64,000 bases of DNA from Leucobacter komagatae (GTDB taxonomy: Bacteria; Actinomycetota; Actinomycetes; Actinomycetales; Microbacteriaceae). Location: NCBI RefSeq assembly GCF_006716085.1, contig NZ_VFON01000001.1:1178001-1242000 (forward strand). The letters are read 5' to 3'. The notes beneath the pieces were generated by a model. It did not search any database. It saw only the letters and a list, made by a program, of their open reading frames with translations, and was not told where the DNA came from. This document shows, piece by piece, positions 33,228 to 41,383 of the stretch. How positions within the stretch are numbered: position 1 is the stretch's first letter; every line of letters begins with the position of its first letter. The translations under genes and the position numbers were made by a program.

Positions 33228-33962
33228 TTACCGGTGCGGGACCCCCGCGATCATGCCGCCGTCCACCACGAACTCCGCGCCGCTCGTAAACGACGACGCC
33301 TCGCTCGCGAGAAACACGATCGTTCCCACAAGGTCTTCGGGAACCCCGGGGCGCTGCAGCGGGATATCGAGCTTTTCGGGGTCGATCCGCTCCGACATCG
33401 CCGTCTTGATGTATCCCGGGTGCACCGAGTTCACGCGAATGCCCGCTGGGCCGAGCTCGACCGCGAGCGACGCTGAGAGACCGCGCACGCCAAACTTCGC
33501 CGCCGTGTACCCGTGAAGACCGGGACTTCCGCGCATGCCCTCGATCGACGAGATGTTAATGATCGACCCGCACCCCTGCCGCTTCATTGCAGGCACCACG
33601 GACCGGCAACCAAGAAAGACGCCGGTGAGGTTCACCGCGATGACCGCATTCCATTTTTCGAGCGTGAAGTGCTCGATGGGCGCAGCGTTTGCGATGCCCG
33701 CGTTGTTCACGAGCACGTCGACCGAACCAAACGTGGCGACGGTCTCGGCCACGACGGCTGCCCACTGCTGCTCATCGCGCACATCGAGCTCCAAGAACCT
33801 GGTGCGCTCGCCGAGTTCGGCGGCGAGCGCCTCCCCCTCGCTCGTGAGCACGTCGGCGAGCACGACACGTGCCCCTGCGTCGTGCAGGGCCCGCACATAG
33901 GCCGCGCCGATTCCGCGGGCACCGCCCGTGACGAGCGCGACTTTCCCCTCGAGCGAGATCAT
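33228..33962 (-). CDS. SDR-family oxidoreductase (1)
   Basis: A 244-residue classical SDR. It shows TGGARGIGAAY (cofactor glycine motif, residues 12-19), DVRD, NNAGIANAA, the catalytic Ser in NISSIEG, and the YxxxK pair in HGYTAAKFG. The acidic residue after beta-2 (VLADVLTSE) suggests NAD+ preference. The C-terminus GAEFVVDGGMIAG is typical of 3-hydroxyacyl or hydroxysteroid dehydrogenases. Its start overlaps the quinone oxidoreductase gene by four bases (ATGA), so it is part of a TetR-QOR-SDR operon in the carboxylic-acid catabolic island. Confidence 0.9.
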   Translation of the reverse strand: MISLEGKVALVTGGARGIGAAYVRALHDAGARVVLADVLTSEGEALAAELGERTRFLELDVRDEQQWAAVVAETVATFGSVDVLVNNAGIANAAPIEHFTLEKWNAVIAVNLTGVFLGCRSVVPAMKRQGCGSIINISSIEGMRGSPGLHGYTAAKFGVRGLSASLAVELGPAGIRVNSVHPGYIKTAMSERIDPEKLDIPLQRPGVPEDLVGTIVFLASEASSFTSGAEFVVDGGMIAGVPHR

Positions 33963-34963
33963 TTGGTCACCTCAATCACCACGCGGCCGACGGTGGTGCC
34001 CGTGGCGAGTGCGGTCAACGCGTCTGGCGCGTTCTCAAAGGCGACGGTGTGGTCGACCGTGGGAGCGATCGCGCCGCTTTCGAACAGCGAGACGAGTCGC
34101 GCGTGAGCTTCTGCGACCAGGTGGGGCGCTCGCTCTTGGTAAAGCCCCCAGTAGAGCCCAAGAACGCCATAGTTCTTGATGAGTGGCCGGTTCATGGCGA
34201 GTTCCGGGATCGTGCCGCTCGCGAACCCGATCACCACGATCCTGCCCTCGAACGCGATCGACCGCGTTGCGGCGACGAACGAGTCACCTCCGACGGGGTC
34301 GAAAACGACGTCGGCCCCGTGCCCCTCAGTAATGCGTTTCACCTCAGCAACGACGTCTCCGCCCCGGACGATTACGTGCTCGGCGCCGGCTTCGCGCGCG
34401 ACCTGCGCCTTGGCCTCAGAACCCACGACGCCGATCACGCGAGCGCCGGCGGCGACGCCGAGCTGCACCGCGGCCGCACCGACTCCCCCGGCCGCGGCGT
34501 GCACGAGCAGCCACTCGCCCGTTTGGAGCTGCGCCCGGCGGTGCAGCGCGAACCACGCCGTTTGGTAGGCGATCGTCAAACCCGAGGCCCGCACGTCGTC
34601 GAGGGCTTCGGGAATCGGCTGAATGGCGTTCGCCGGGACGACCGCGTACTCGGCGAGTAGCCCGATGGAATACGCCACGATGCGCTGCCCGGCGGTGAAC
34701 TCTGTGACGCCTTCGCCAAGTTCGACGATTGTTCCGCTGCACTCGACGCCGGGAGTAAACGGCAGCTCTGGTTTGACCTGATACTCACCCCGGGCGAGCA
34801 ACACGTCGGGGAAGTTCGCGGCAACGGCACCGACCCTGACAAGAACTTCCCCTGGGCCGGGCTTGGGCACCGCGGCGTCAACGAGCGCGAGCGCCTCCGC
34901 AGGTTCACCGAGCTTGGTGACTTGCCAAGCTCGCATCGTCTGTGGAACTGAAATGCTGGACAT
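33959..34963 (-). CDS. Zinc-independent MDR/quinone oxidoreductase-like protein
   Basis: A 334-residue medium-chain reductase. The GroES-like N-domain (PKPGPGEVLVRVGAVAANFPDVLLARG, ELPFTPGVECSG) lacks the Zn-binding Cys/His set, as in NADPH:quinone reductases. The Rossmann domain has the motif HAAAGGVGAAAVQLG and DVVFDPVGGDSF. The start at ATG 34963 overlaps the TetR gene; an internal ATG at 34936 (MRAWQVTKLGEP) is a plausible alternative start. It may act as an enoyl-CoA or quinone reductase. It belongs to the same leftward operon as the TetR gene and SDR (1). Confidence 0.87.
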   Translation of the reverse strand: MSSISVPQTMRAWQVTKLGEPAEALALVDAAVPKPGPGEVLVRVGAVAANFPDVLLARGEYQVKPELPFTPGVECSGTIVELGEGVTEFTAGQRIVAYSIGLLAEYAVVPANAIQPIPEALDDVRASGLTIAYQTAWFALHRRAQLQTGEWLLVHAAAGGVGAAAVQLGVAAGARVIGVVGSEAKAQVAREAGAEHVIVRGGDVVAEVKRITEGHGADVVFDPVGGDSFVAATRSIAFEGRIVVIGFASGTIPELAMNRPLIKNYGVLGLYWGLYQERAPHLVAEAHARLVSLFESGAIAPTVDHTVAFENAPDALTALATGTTVGRVVIEVTK

Positions 34964-35549
34964 CTGATCTCCTTAGACTCGACATAAACAGGTCTGTGAT
35001 CTGCACTGCCGCGAGCGTCCGGTCTGCCGGCTTCTCTTCCGAGTACCAATAGGAGAGGTAGTGGACGTCGCTGAAGAAGTGCGCGATGAGCACCGCGACG
35101 GGGATGTCTTCGCGAAACAGCCCCTCCCGCTGCCCTCGCCTCACGAGGTCAGCGAACTCATCGTTGTAGGTGCGCCTGCGGCGCACGACTTCCTTTCGCC
35201 GCTGTTCGGAGAGCATGTCCATGCTGCGGAAGAAGACAGTGCCCTCGGCGATGAATTCAATCGAGGTCTCAAGGACGTCGACGCAGACTGCCCGCAGCAC
35301 GTCGTCCACCTCACCACCCTCCGCGATGATCGCATCGAGATGCGCCTGCTGCAGTGACAGTACTCGGTCGTAGATGCCGAACAGCAGGTCGTCTTTCGAC
35401 TCGAAGTAGTGGTACATCGCACCCTTGGTTACCCCGGCCGCGCTCACAATATCTTGCACGCTGGTGTTCGCGTACCCCTTGAGCGCAAAGAGCTCGACCG
35501 CGGCACGAATGACGTCGCTTACTACCTGAGACTGCTTCATTCGAGTCAT
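34905..35549 (-). CDS. TetR-family transcriptional regulator
   Basis: A 214-residue regulator. The N-terminal HTH covers residues about 10-57 (IRAAVELFALKGYANTSVQDIVSAAGVTKGAMYHYFESKDDLL, represented by FALKGYANTSVQDI and KGAMYHYF). The ligand domain has the helical pattern of acyl-CoA-responsive TetR_C regulators (VFFRSMDMLSEQRRKEV, AVLIAHFFSDVHYLSYWYSE). It overlaps the start of the quinone reductase gene, so it is first in the operon. It is the best local candidate to bind the CATACCG palindromes near 36363-36470 and 47121, though this is inferred. Confidence 0.9.
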   Translation of the reverse strand: MTRMKQSQVVSDVIRAAVELFALKGYANTSVQDIVSAAGVTKGAMYHYFESKDDLLFGIYDRVLSLQQAHLDAIIAEGGEVDDVLRAVCVDVLETSIEFIAEGTVFFRSMDMLSEQRRKEVVRRRRTYNDEFADLVRRGQREGLFREDIPVAVLIAHFFSDVHYLSYWYSEEKPADRTLAAVQITDLFMSSLRRSDVQHFSSTDDASLASHQAR

Positions 35550-35599
35550 TCTTCCCTATCAACCGCTGTCGCCGGAACGCCGCTCCAGCCTCACTCTCG

Positions 35600-36343
35600 C
35601 TAGAGGATCGGGCGAATACTCCCCCCGCCGTCGATCGGCACCGTCTGCCCCGTGATCCACGCGGCGTCGTCCGAGAGCAGGAAGGCAACTGGCCCCGCGA
35701 TGTCCTCGGGCTCACCGAGGCGACCGAGGGGGTATGCCGCTGACACTTCGGCCTCCTGCCCCTCATAGAGCGCGCGGGCAAACGAGGTCTTGACGACCGC
35801 CGGCGCAACCGCGTTTACCCGGATCTTGGGTGCGAGCTCGTACGCGAGCTGCACGGTGAGGTTCATGAGCGCGGCTTTCGAGATGCCGTAGAACGCAATC
35901 CCGGGGCTCGCCCCCAGGGCCGAGGCAGACGAAATGTTGACGACGCTCTTACTCAGACCGGCGGCGACGGCCTCGCGGGTCCAATCGAGCGAGGCGATGA
36001 CGTTCACATCGAGAATCTTCCGCGCCGCCCCCGCGTCGACATCGGCGATGGGGCCGTACACCGGGTTGATACCCGCGTTGTTGACGAGGTGGTCAAGTCG
36101 CCCGTGGCGCTCAGCGACGTGGGCAAACACAGCCGCCCGGTGGTCTGCGTCGTCTGCTCGCCCCGCCACGCCTGACGCGTTCGGGCCAAGGCCTCGGACC
36201 GCCTCGTCGAGCGCCTCCTCGTTGCGGCCGGTAATCACCACCGACCCGCCCTCGCGAACGAGTCGTTCGGCGATCGCGAACCCAATTCCACGGCTCGCGC
36301 CCGTAACAATCGTGACAGTCCCATCGAAACGTGACTCGGCCAT
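35600..36343 (-). CDS. SDR-family oxidoreductase (2)
   Basis: A 247-residue classical SDR from ATG 36343, with AAGGAGG upstream. It shows TGASRGIGFAI (residues 14-21), NNAGINPVYG, NISSASALG with the catalytic Ser, and the YxxxK pair in FYGISKAAL. GRNEEAL after beta-2 suggests NADP(H). The C-terminus ITGQTVPIDGGGSIRPIL is typical of dehydrogenases/reductases of acyl-CoA or small hydroxy compounds. It is divergent from livG, and the gap has two palindromic operators, so the SDR and the transporter are probably co-regulated. Confidence 0.9.
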   Translation of the reverse strand: MAESRFDGTVTIVTGASRGIGFAIAERLVREGGSVVITGRNEEALDEAVRGLGPNASGVAGRADDADHRAAVFAHVAERHGRLDHLVNNAGINPVYGPIADVDAGAARKILDVNVIASLDWTREAVAAGLSKSVVNISSASALGASPGIAFYGISKAALMNLTVQLAYELAPKIRVNAVAPAVVKTSFARALYEGQEAEVSAAYPLGRLGEPEDIAGPVAFLLSDDAAWITGQTVPIDGGGSIRPIL

Positions 36344-36362
36344 GGCGCCTCCTTGCGTCGTA

Positions 36363-36382
36363 CATACCGTCCAGTCGGTTTG
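36363..36382. promoter_or_regulatory. TetR-type operator O1
   Basis: CATACCGTCCAGTCGGTTTG at 36363-36382 is an imperfect dyad of the form CATACCG-N6-CGGTATG (one half has TTTG). It stands 20 bp before the SDR (2) start, where a repressor would block transcription. Confidence 0.7.
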
Positions 36383-36450
36383 ACCACACTAGCATCGCGC
36401 CCCCTCCACTTGGCAAACAATACATCTTTCGAAAAACAAAACAACAGAAG

Positions 36451-36470
36451 CATACCGTCCGGTCGGTATT
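36451..36470. promoter_or_regulatory. TetR-type operator O2
   Basis: CATACCGTCCGGTCGGTATT at 36451-36470 has half-sites CATACCG and CGGTAT separated by six bases. It lies 40 bp before livG in the divergent SDR (2)-livG gap and is a second copy of the same dyad. Nearby AT-rich sequence (36418-36450) is a good place for the promoter. Confidence 0.75.
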
Positions 36471-36510
36471 TGATGTACTGTGGGGCCACCAACGACACGA
36501 AGAGGTGCCG

Positions 36511-37290
36511 ATGAATCAACAACCAACCACAACACCCCGGCTACAGGTCGACAATCTCACTGTGCGCTTCGGCGGTCTCACCGCCCTGGACGACGTGACA
36601 TTCTCCGTTCGACCGGGCGAGGTCGTCGCGCTGATCGGCCCGAACGGTGCCGGCAAGACGACCGTGTTCAATGCGATTTGCAACCTGCTCCGCTATGACG
36701 GGCGCATTCGCATCGACGGCGCCCCGATACCGCGAGGGACATCGCGGCTCGGCCGCCACGGCGTCGCACGGACACTCCAGGGCCTCGGCCTATTCCCCAG
36801 CATGACCGCGCTCGAGAATGTGCTCGTACCGATCGCCAGCGGCCCCAACGCTCGCGCCGCCGCGCTCGCTCAGCTCACAGAACTCGACCTCGGCCGGGTT
36901 GCGGCCCGCCGCGTCGCCGAACTCTCATACCCCGACCGCAAGCGGGTTGCCCTCGCGCGCGCCCTCGTGACTGACCCGAGCCTCATGCTCCTCGACGAAC
37001 CCGCCGGAGGTCTCGGCTCCGACGACATCGCGGCCCTCACATCAACGATCCGCGAGATCGCACAGAGCGGCCGCTCGGTACTGCTCGTCGAACACCACGT
37101 CGACTTCGTGATGGGGCTCGCCGATCGCATCTTCGTGCTCGACTTTGGCCGCCTCATCGCCGCGGGAACGCCCGCCGAGGTCCGCGCAAACCCCAAGGTT
37201 GAGGAGGCATACCTCGGAGTGCCAGCCGGGAGCGAGCCATGGGAAGCAACCGGGAACACAGCGCGCGCCACGCTCGGAGCGAGCTCGTGA
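36511..37290 (+). CDS. livG: LIV-type ABC transporter ATP-binding protein LivG
   Basis: A 259-residue ABC ATPase from ATG 36511. It has Walker A GPNGAGKTT, a Q-loop region, the signature segment LSYPDRKRVALARAL (the C-motif of LivG often departs from LSGGQ), Walker B LMLLDEPAGGL, and the switch His (VEHHVDFVM). Size and LivG-specific features fit the branched-chain amino acid/carboxylate family. It is first in livGFHM-livK-livK, and its stop overlaps the livF GTG start by four bases. The operator upstream and island context suggest uptake of a carboxylic acid rather than an amino acid. Confidence 0.9.
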   Translation: MNQQPTTTPRLQVDNLTVRFGGLTALDDVTFSVRPGEVVALIGPNGAGKTTVFNAICNLLRYDGRIRIDGAPIPRGTSRLGRHGVARTLQGLGLFPSMTALENVLVPIASGPNARAAALAQLTELDLGRVAARRVAELSYPDRKRVALARALVTDPSLMLLDEPAGGLGSDDIAALTSTIREIAQSGRSVLLVEHHVDFVMGLADRIFVLDFGRLIAAGTPAEVRANPKVEEAYLGVPAGSEPWEATGNTARATLGASS

Positions 37291-38021
37291 GCGCGTCGTC
37301 TCAGACCGGCGCCGAGCTCAGCGTTTCGGAACTCACCGTCGGCTACGGCGGTGGCCCGGTGCTGCACGACATCAGCATCACCGTGCGGCCCGGCGAAGTC
37401 GTCGCGCTGCTCGGCGCGAACGGCGCGGGCAAGACGACCCTGCTGAGCGCGCTCACCGGCAGGGTCCGCGCCGCGAGCGGCTCGGTGACGTTCGACGGCC
37501 GCGATTTGCGGGGCATGCGCACCGAAGACCGGGCGCGGCTCGGCCTCGCGTTGGTGCCCGACGGCCAAAGCGTCGTCGGCGAACTCACCGTCGACGAGAA
37601 CCTCCGCCTCGGCGCACTCTGGCGGCACCGGGGGAAGGCACGAGAGGCGGCGATCCGGCAGATCTACGGCATGTTCGAGCCCCTCGACCGCCGCAAACAC
37701 GCTGACGGCCACCAGCTCTCCGGCGGCGAGCGCCAGATGCTCGCCCTCGGCCGCGCGCTCATCGCGGAGCCGAGGCTCATCGCGCTCGATGAGCCCTCAC
37801 TCGGGCTCGCTCCCCTTGTGGTCGCGCAGATTATGCGCACCCTGCGAGAGACCGCCCGTGAGCGCGGCCTCACCGTGCTCCTCGCCGAGCAAAACGTCAC
37901 GGGCGCGCTCTCGATCGCCGATCGCGGCGTCGTCGTGAACCTTGGCAGGATCGTCGCCGATGGCGACGCCAAGGCGCTCGCAGAGGATCCTTCGATTCGA
38001 CACGCCTACCTGGGGTTCTGA
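37287..38021 (+). CDS. livF: LIV-type ABC transporter ATP-binding protein LivF
   Basis: A 244-residue ABC ATPase. I chose GTG 37287 (GTGA overlap with livG, GGAG eight bases upstream) over ATG 37239, which lies inside livG. It shows Walker A GANGAGKTTLL, LVPDGQSVVGELTVDENLRLGA (LivF hallmark), signature LSGGERQMLALGRAL, Walker B LIALDEPSLGL and the switch region LAEQNV. It pairs with LivG to power the LivHM permease. Its stop and the livH ATG share one base (TGATG). Confidence 0.92.
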   Translation: MSASSQTGAELSVSELTVGYGGGPVLHDISITVRPGEVVALLGANGAGKTTLLSALTGRVRAASGSVTFDGRDLRGMRTEDRARLGLALVPDGQSVVGELTVDENLRLGALWRHRGKAREAAIRQIYGMFEPLDRRKHADGHQLSGGERQMLALGRALIAEPRLIALDEPSLGLAPLVVAQIMRTLRETARERGLTVLLAEQNVTGALSIADRGVVVNLGRIVADGDAKALAEDPSIRHAYLGF

Positions 38022-38899
38022 TGGATAGACTCATGTTTCTCATCGCGACGGGTATCGCCCGCGGCGCAGTTTTCGCGCTCTTCGCGCTCTCGCTCGTGCT
38101 CATCTGGCGAGCCACCCGCATCATCAACTTCGCGCAGGGCGCGATGGCGCTCGTCGCCACCTACGTGGCGTTCGCCGTGACCGGCGCAACGGGTAGCTAT
38201 GCCGTCGGCCTCGCCGTCGGCATACTCGCGGGCGGCCTCATCGGTTGGGTCGTAGAGCGCGGCGTGATGCGCTTCGCCCCGCAGTCGTCTCACCTCACCG
38301 GCGTCCTCGCCGCGATCGGTCTCGTGATGGTCCTGCAGTCACTTCTCGGGATCTTCTTCGGTGCGCAGTACCGGGCCATGGCGGCGCCGTTCGATCGCAG
38401 CGCGATCGTCATCGCTGGCGTCCCCACGCTGTCGGTCAACGACCTGTTCACGATCGGGATCACGCTCGTCGTCATGTTCGCCCTCGCCGTGGTGTTCGCC
38501 CGTACCTCCCTCGGGCTCCAACTGCGCGCGTCGGCGTTCGCTCCCGACGTCTCCCGGCTGCTCGGAGTGCGGGTGACCCGGATGGTGACGATCGGGTGGA
38601 TCCTAGCGAGCGCGGTAGCCGCGCTCGCCGCGATCCTACTCGTGCCAACGGAGCTGGGCCTCAACCCGCACGCGACCGACATGCTCTTCGTCTACGCGTT
38701 TGCCGTCGCCGTGATCGGCGGGCTCGACTCCCCCGGCGGTGCGCTGTTTGGCGGCCTCATCGTCGGCGTCGCGATGAGCCTGCTGACCGGCTACCTCGGC
38801 GCGACGGTCGCGCCGATCGGCGTGCTCGTACTCCTCGTACTCGTGCTGCTCCTGCGGCCCGCCGGAGTGTTTTCTACCAGAAAGGAGCGGAGCGCATGA
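38021..38899 (+). CDS. livH: LIV-type ABC transporter permease LivH
   Basis: A 292-residue inner-membrane permease with about eight helices. The family opening GIARGAVFALFALSLVLIWRATRIINFAQGAMA and the EAA-like loop (SAFAPDVSRLLGVRVTRMV) are present, represented here by IINFAQGAMALVATYVAF. The motif VIGGLDSPGGALFGGLIVGV near the end is typical of LivH. It overlaps livM by four bases (ATGA). It forms the translocation pore with LivM. Confidence 0.92.
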   Translation: MDRLMFLIATGIARGAVFALFALSLVLIWRATRIINFAQGAMALVATYVAFAVTGATGSYAVGLAVGILAGGLIGWVVERGVMRFAPQSSHLTGVLAAIGLVMVLQSLLGIFFGAQYRAMAAPFDRSAIVIAGVPTLSVNDLFTIGITLVVMFALAVVFARTSLGLQLRASAFAPDVSRLLGVRVTRMVTIGWILASAVAALAAILLVPTELGLNPHATDMLFVYAFAVAVIGGLDSPGGALFGGLIVGVAMSLLTGYLGATVAPIGVLVLLVLVLLLRPAGVFSTRKERSA

Positions 38900-39963
38900 C
38901 CCGCTTCCTGCCCGCGCTTCGCGGTCACGCTCGGATCGTCGCGCTCGGCGCGGCCCTCACGATTCTCGCGATCGGGGCCACGTTTCTGCTCGATCCCTAC
39001 CGCAATTTCCAGTTCGCGACGATCGCGGCATACTTCGCTGTCACGGCCGGACTCACGCTGCTTGTCGGCCAGAGCGGGCAGCTCTCGCTCGGCCACGCCG
39101 CGCTCATGGCAACGGGCGGGTACGGCTACGCGCTCACGGCAAACGCGCTCGCGGCGGCCGGACTCACGGGGCTCGCCCGCTTTCTGCCGGCGTTCGCGGT
39201 CGCAGTCGTCGCGGCCGGGGCGCTCGGCCTGCTGCTCGGCCTCGCGGCAGCCCGGCTACACGGCCCCTACCTCGCGGGAATCACGCTCGCCCTGGTCGTC
39301 GCGGTTCCGGCCGTCGCGACGACATTCAAAGCGCTCGGGGGCGACCAGGGCCTGCCGAGCCCCTATCAGGGCGTTCCGGGTGCGCTCCAAACTCTCATCG
39401 CTGCCGAGCAGTGGCATGCGTGGGTCGCGATCCTTACCGCTGGCGCGGTGGTGACGTGGCTTGCGATTCTCCGCGGCGGGCCGTTCGGTTTGCGGATGCG
39501 TGCGGTGCGCGACGACGAGACTGCCGCGCGGCTCAACGGGGTTCCCGCAGGGCGCGTGAAGGTCTCGGCGTTCACGGTGAGCGCGGTTGCCGCGGGCGCG
39601 GGCGGCGCGGTGCTCTGCTTCATTACGCAGTCGGTGAGCCCCGGCGCGTACACGCTCTCGTTCTCGCTGCTGCTCGTGGTCGCCGCGGTGCTCGGCGGGC
39701 TTGGCAGTATCGGTGGTGCCGCGATCGGCTCGTTCCTTGTTGTGATGCTCCCCTGGCTCATTACGACGGCGACGTCGCAGCTGCCGCTCTCGGCTGATAT
39801 GACGCAGCGCCTCACCGGGAACCTTCCTGTGCTCATCTTTGGCGCGCTCTTGACGGTGACGATCTTGGTTCGCCCGAGCGGGATCGTTGGGCTCATTCCG
39901 CGCTTCCCGCAGGGGCCGCGGGAGGGGTTGCGCTCCGCACTGCGCTCGCCTTCCACCGAGTAG
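38896..39963 (+). CDS. livM: LIV-type ABC transporter permease LivM
   Basis: A 355-residue permease from ATG 38896. It shows the LivM hallmarks LTLLVGQSGQLSLGHAALMATGGYGYAL, cited here as GQSGQLSLGHAALMA, the coupling loop FGLRMRAVRDDETAARLNG and VLGGLGSIGGAAIGSF. It has about ten helices, and the short cytoplasmic end is intact. It is the last membrane component before two binding-protein genes. The C-terminal tail (PQGPREGLRSALRSPSTE) is variable in the family. Confidence 0.92.
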   Translation: MTRFLPALRGHARIVALGAALTILAIGATFLLDPYRNFQFATIAAYFAVTAGLTLLVGQSGQLSLGHAALMATGGYGYALTANALAAAGLTGLARFLPAFAVAVVAAGALGLLLGLAAARLHGPYLAGITLALVVAVPAVATTFKALGGDQGLPSPYQGVPGALQTLIAAEQWHAWVAILTAGAVVTWLAILRGGPFGLRMRAVRDDETAARLNGVPAGRVKVSAFTVSAVAAGAGGAVLCFITQSVSPGAYTLSFSLLLVVAAVLGGLGSIGGAAIGSFLVVMLPWLITTATSQLPLSADMTQRLTGNLPVLIFGALLTVTILVRPSGIVGLIPRFPQGPREGLRSALRSPSTE

Positions 39964-39987
39964 TTCTCACGGCTCACGGCCGCTCGC

Positions 39988-40017
39988 ACTGACACACACT
40001 GACACACACTGACACAC
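39988..40017. repeat. Decamer tandem repeat ACTGACACAC x3
   Basis: Three exact copies of ACTGACACAC fill the short gap between livM and the first binding-protein gene, ending 13 bp before the ATG at 40031. It overlaps the likely ribosome-binding region (AAAGGA, 40018-40023) and could affect expression of the binding protein if the copy number varies. Confidence 0.9.
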
Positions 40018-40030
40018 AAAGGATGACGCC

Positions 40031-41332
40031 ATGTTGAACCTCAAGCCCGCTCGGGTTGCCACAGCAACCGCCGCGACGGTAGCGACGGCCGCGACCGCCG
40101 CACTCGCGATTGCCCTCGCCGGGTGCAGTACGCCATCGTCGCCCCAGGCCGACACCGTGCCGGGCGTCACGGCAGACAGCATCACGATTGGCACGCACAC
40201 CCCGCTCACGGGGCCCGCGGCCCCCGGGTACTCGTCAGTCTCGGCCGCCGCGCTCGCCTACTTCGAGTACATCAACGACCAGGGCGGCATCAACGGCCGC
40301 ACCATCAACTACATCATCAAGGACGACGGTTACAACCCCGCGAACACGCAGATGGTGGTTCGCGAACTGGTGCAGGACGACCAGGTGTTTGCGATCTTCA
40401 ACGGGATTGGTACGGCGCCGCACACGTCGGTGCTGGAGTACCTCAACGAGAACAAGATCCCTGACCTCTTCGTTGCGACCGGTTCGAAGAGCTGGAACCA
40501 GCCCGAAAAGTACCCCTACACGTTCGCGTTCAACGCCGACTACTCGGTTGAGGGCGCCGCGCTCGCGCAGTACGCGAGCGACGAATTCCCGGGGAAGCAG
40601 GTTTGCGTGCTCGGCCAAGATGACGACCTCGGTGGGTTCATCCTCGAGGGCGTCGAGTCGAGCCTCGGCGCCGACGGGATCACGCACACCGAACAGTACT
40701 CGACCTCGAACCCCGATATCACCGCTCAGATCGGTGCGATGCGTGACGCTGGATGCGAGATCAACATCCTCGGCTCGATCCCTGCCTTTACGGCGCTCGC
40801 GATGAGTACGGCCGCGAGAATCGGTTGGGAGACGGAGTGGTTCGCCACGTCGGTAGGGATCGACTACACGACGCTCATTGAGATTCTTGGCGAAGATGTT
40901 GGCCCCGCGATGCTCACCAGACTCACGGGCGTGAACTACCTCCCCGGAGCGTACGGCGACAACGATTGGGCCGAGCTCTTCCGCGAGGTCAACGAGACCT
41001 ACAACGGCGGCGTCCCGTTCAACGGCAACATCGTGTTTGGCATGAGCGCTGCGTACCTGTTCGCGGAGGCGCTGGAGAAGCTCGGCGATACGCCCACCCG
41101 CGAAGGGATCCTTGAGGTCATCCGCTCGGGCGAGCTCGTAGGGAACGGGGTCGCGCCGCTCTCCTTCAGCTCCACAAACCACGGCTCGTACTTCACCGTC
41201 GGCATCGTGACGGTCGACGACGGAGTTCAGGCTTTCAACGGCGTCGCGTACACCGTCGACGACGGCACAGCCACCCGCACAGAGATGGCGCAGGTACCGC
41301 TCTCTCCGGGCGGCATGCCGCCCGGAGCCTAG
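40031..41332 (+). CDS. livK: LIV-type substrate-binding lipoprotein 1
   Basis: A 433-residue lipoprotein with lipobox ALAGC (Cys32) after an alanine-rich signal. It belongs to the periplasmic type I binding proteins: ITIGTHTPLTGPAAPGYSSVSAAALAYFEYINDQGGING (cut here to GTHTPLTGPAAPGYSS), NPANTQMVVRELVQDD, VFAIFNGIGTAPHTS and the hinge region. The LTGP opening is typical of LivK/AmiC-like proteins. It donates substrate to LivHMGF. The next gene is a close relative, so a gene duplication has produced two binding proteins. The substrate is unknown. Confidence 0.9.
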   Translation: MLNLKPARVATATAATVATAATAALAIALAGCSTPSSPQADTVPGVTADSITIGTHTPLTGPAAPGYSSVSAAALAYFEYINDQGGINGRTINYIIKDDGYNPANTQMVVRELVQDDQVFAIFNGIGTAPHTSVLEYLNENKIPDLFVATGSKSWNQPEKYPYTFAFNADYSVEGAALAQYASDEFPGKQVCVLGQDDDLGGFILEGVESSLGADGITHTEQYSTSNPDITAQIGAMRDAGCEINILGSIPAFTALAMSTAARIGWETEWFATSVGIDYTTLIEILGEDVGPAMLTRLTGVNYLPGAYGDNDWAELFREVNETYNGGVPFNGNIVFGMSAAYLFAEALEKLGDTPTREGILEVIRSGELVGNGVAPLSFSSTNHGSYFTVGIVTVDDGVQAFNGVAYTVDDGTATRTEMAQVPLSPGGMPPGA

Positions 41333-41383
41333 GGCTGTGTGTTTCCCCCTATCCGCACATCGAACCGCCTGAAAGAGGCTTTC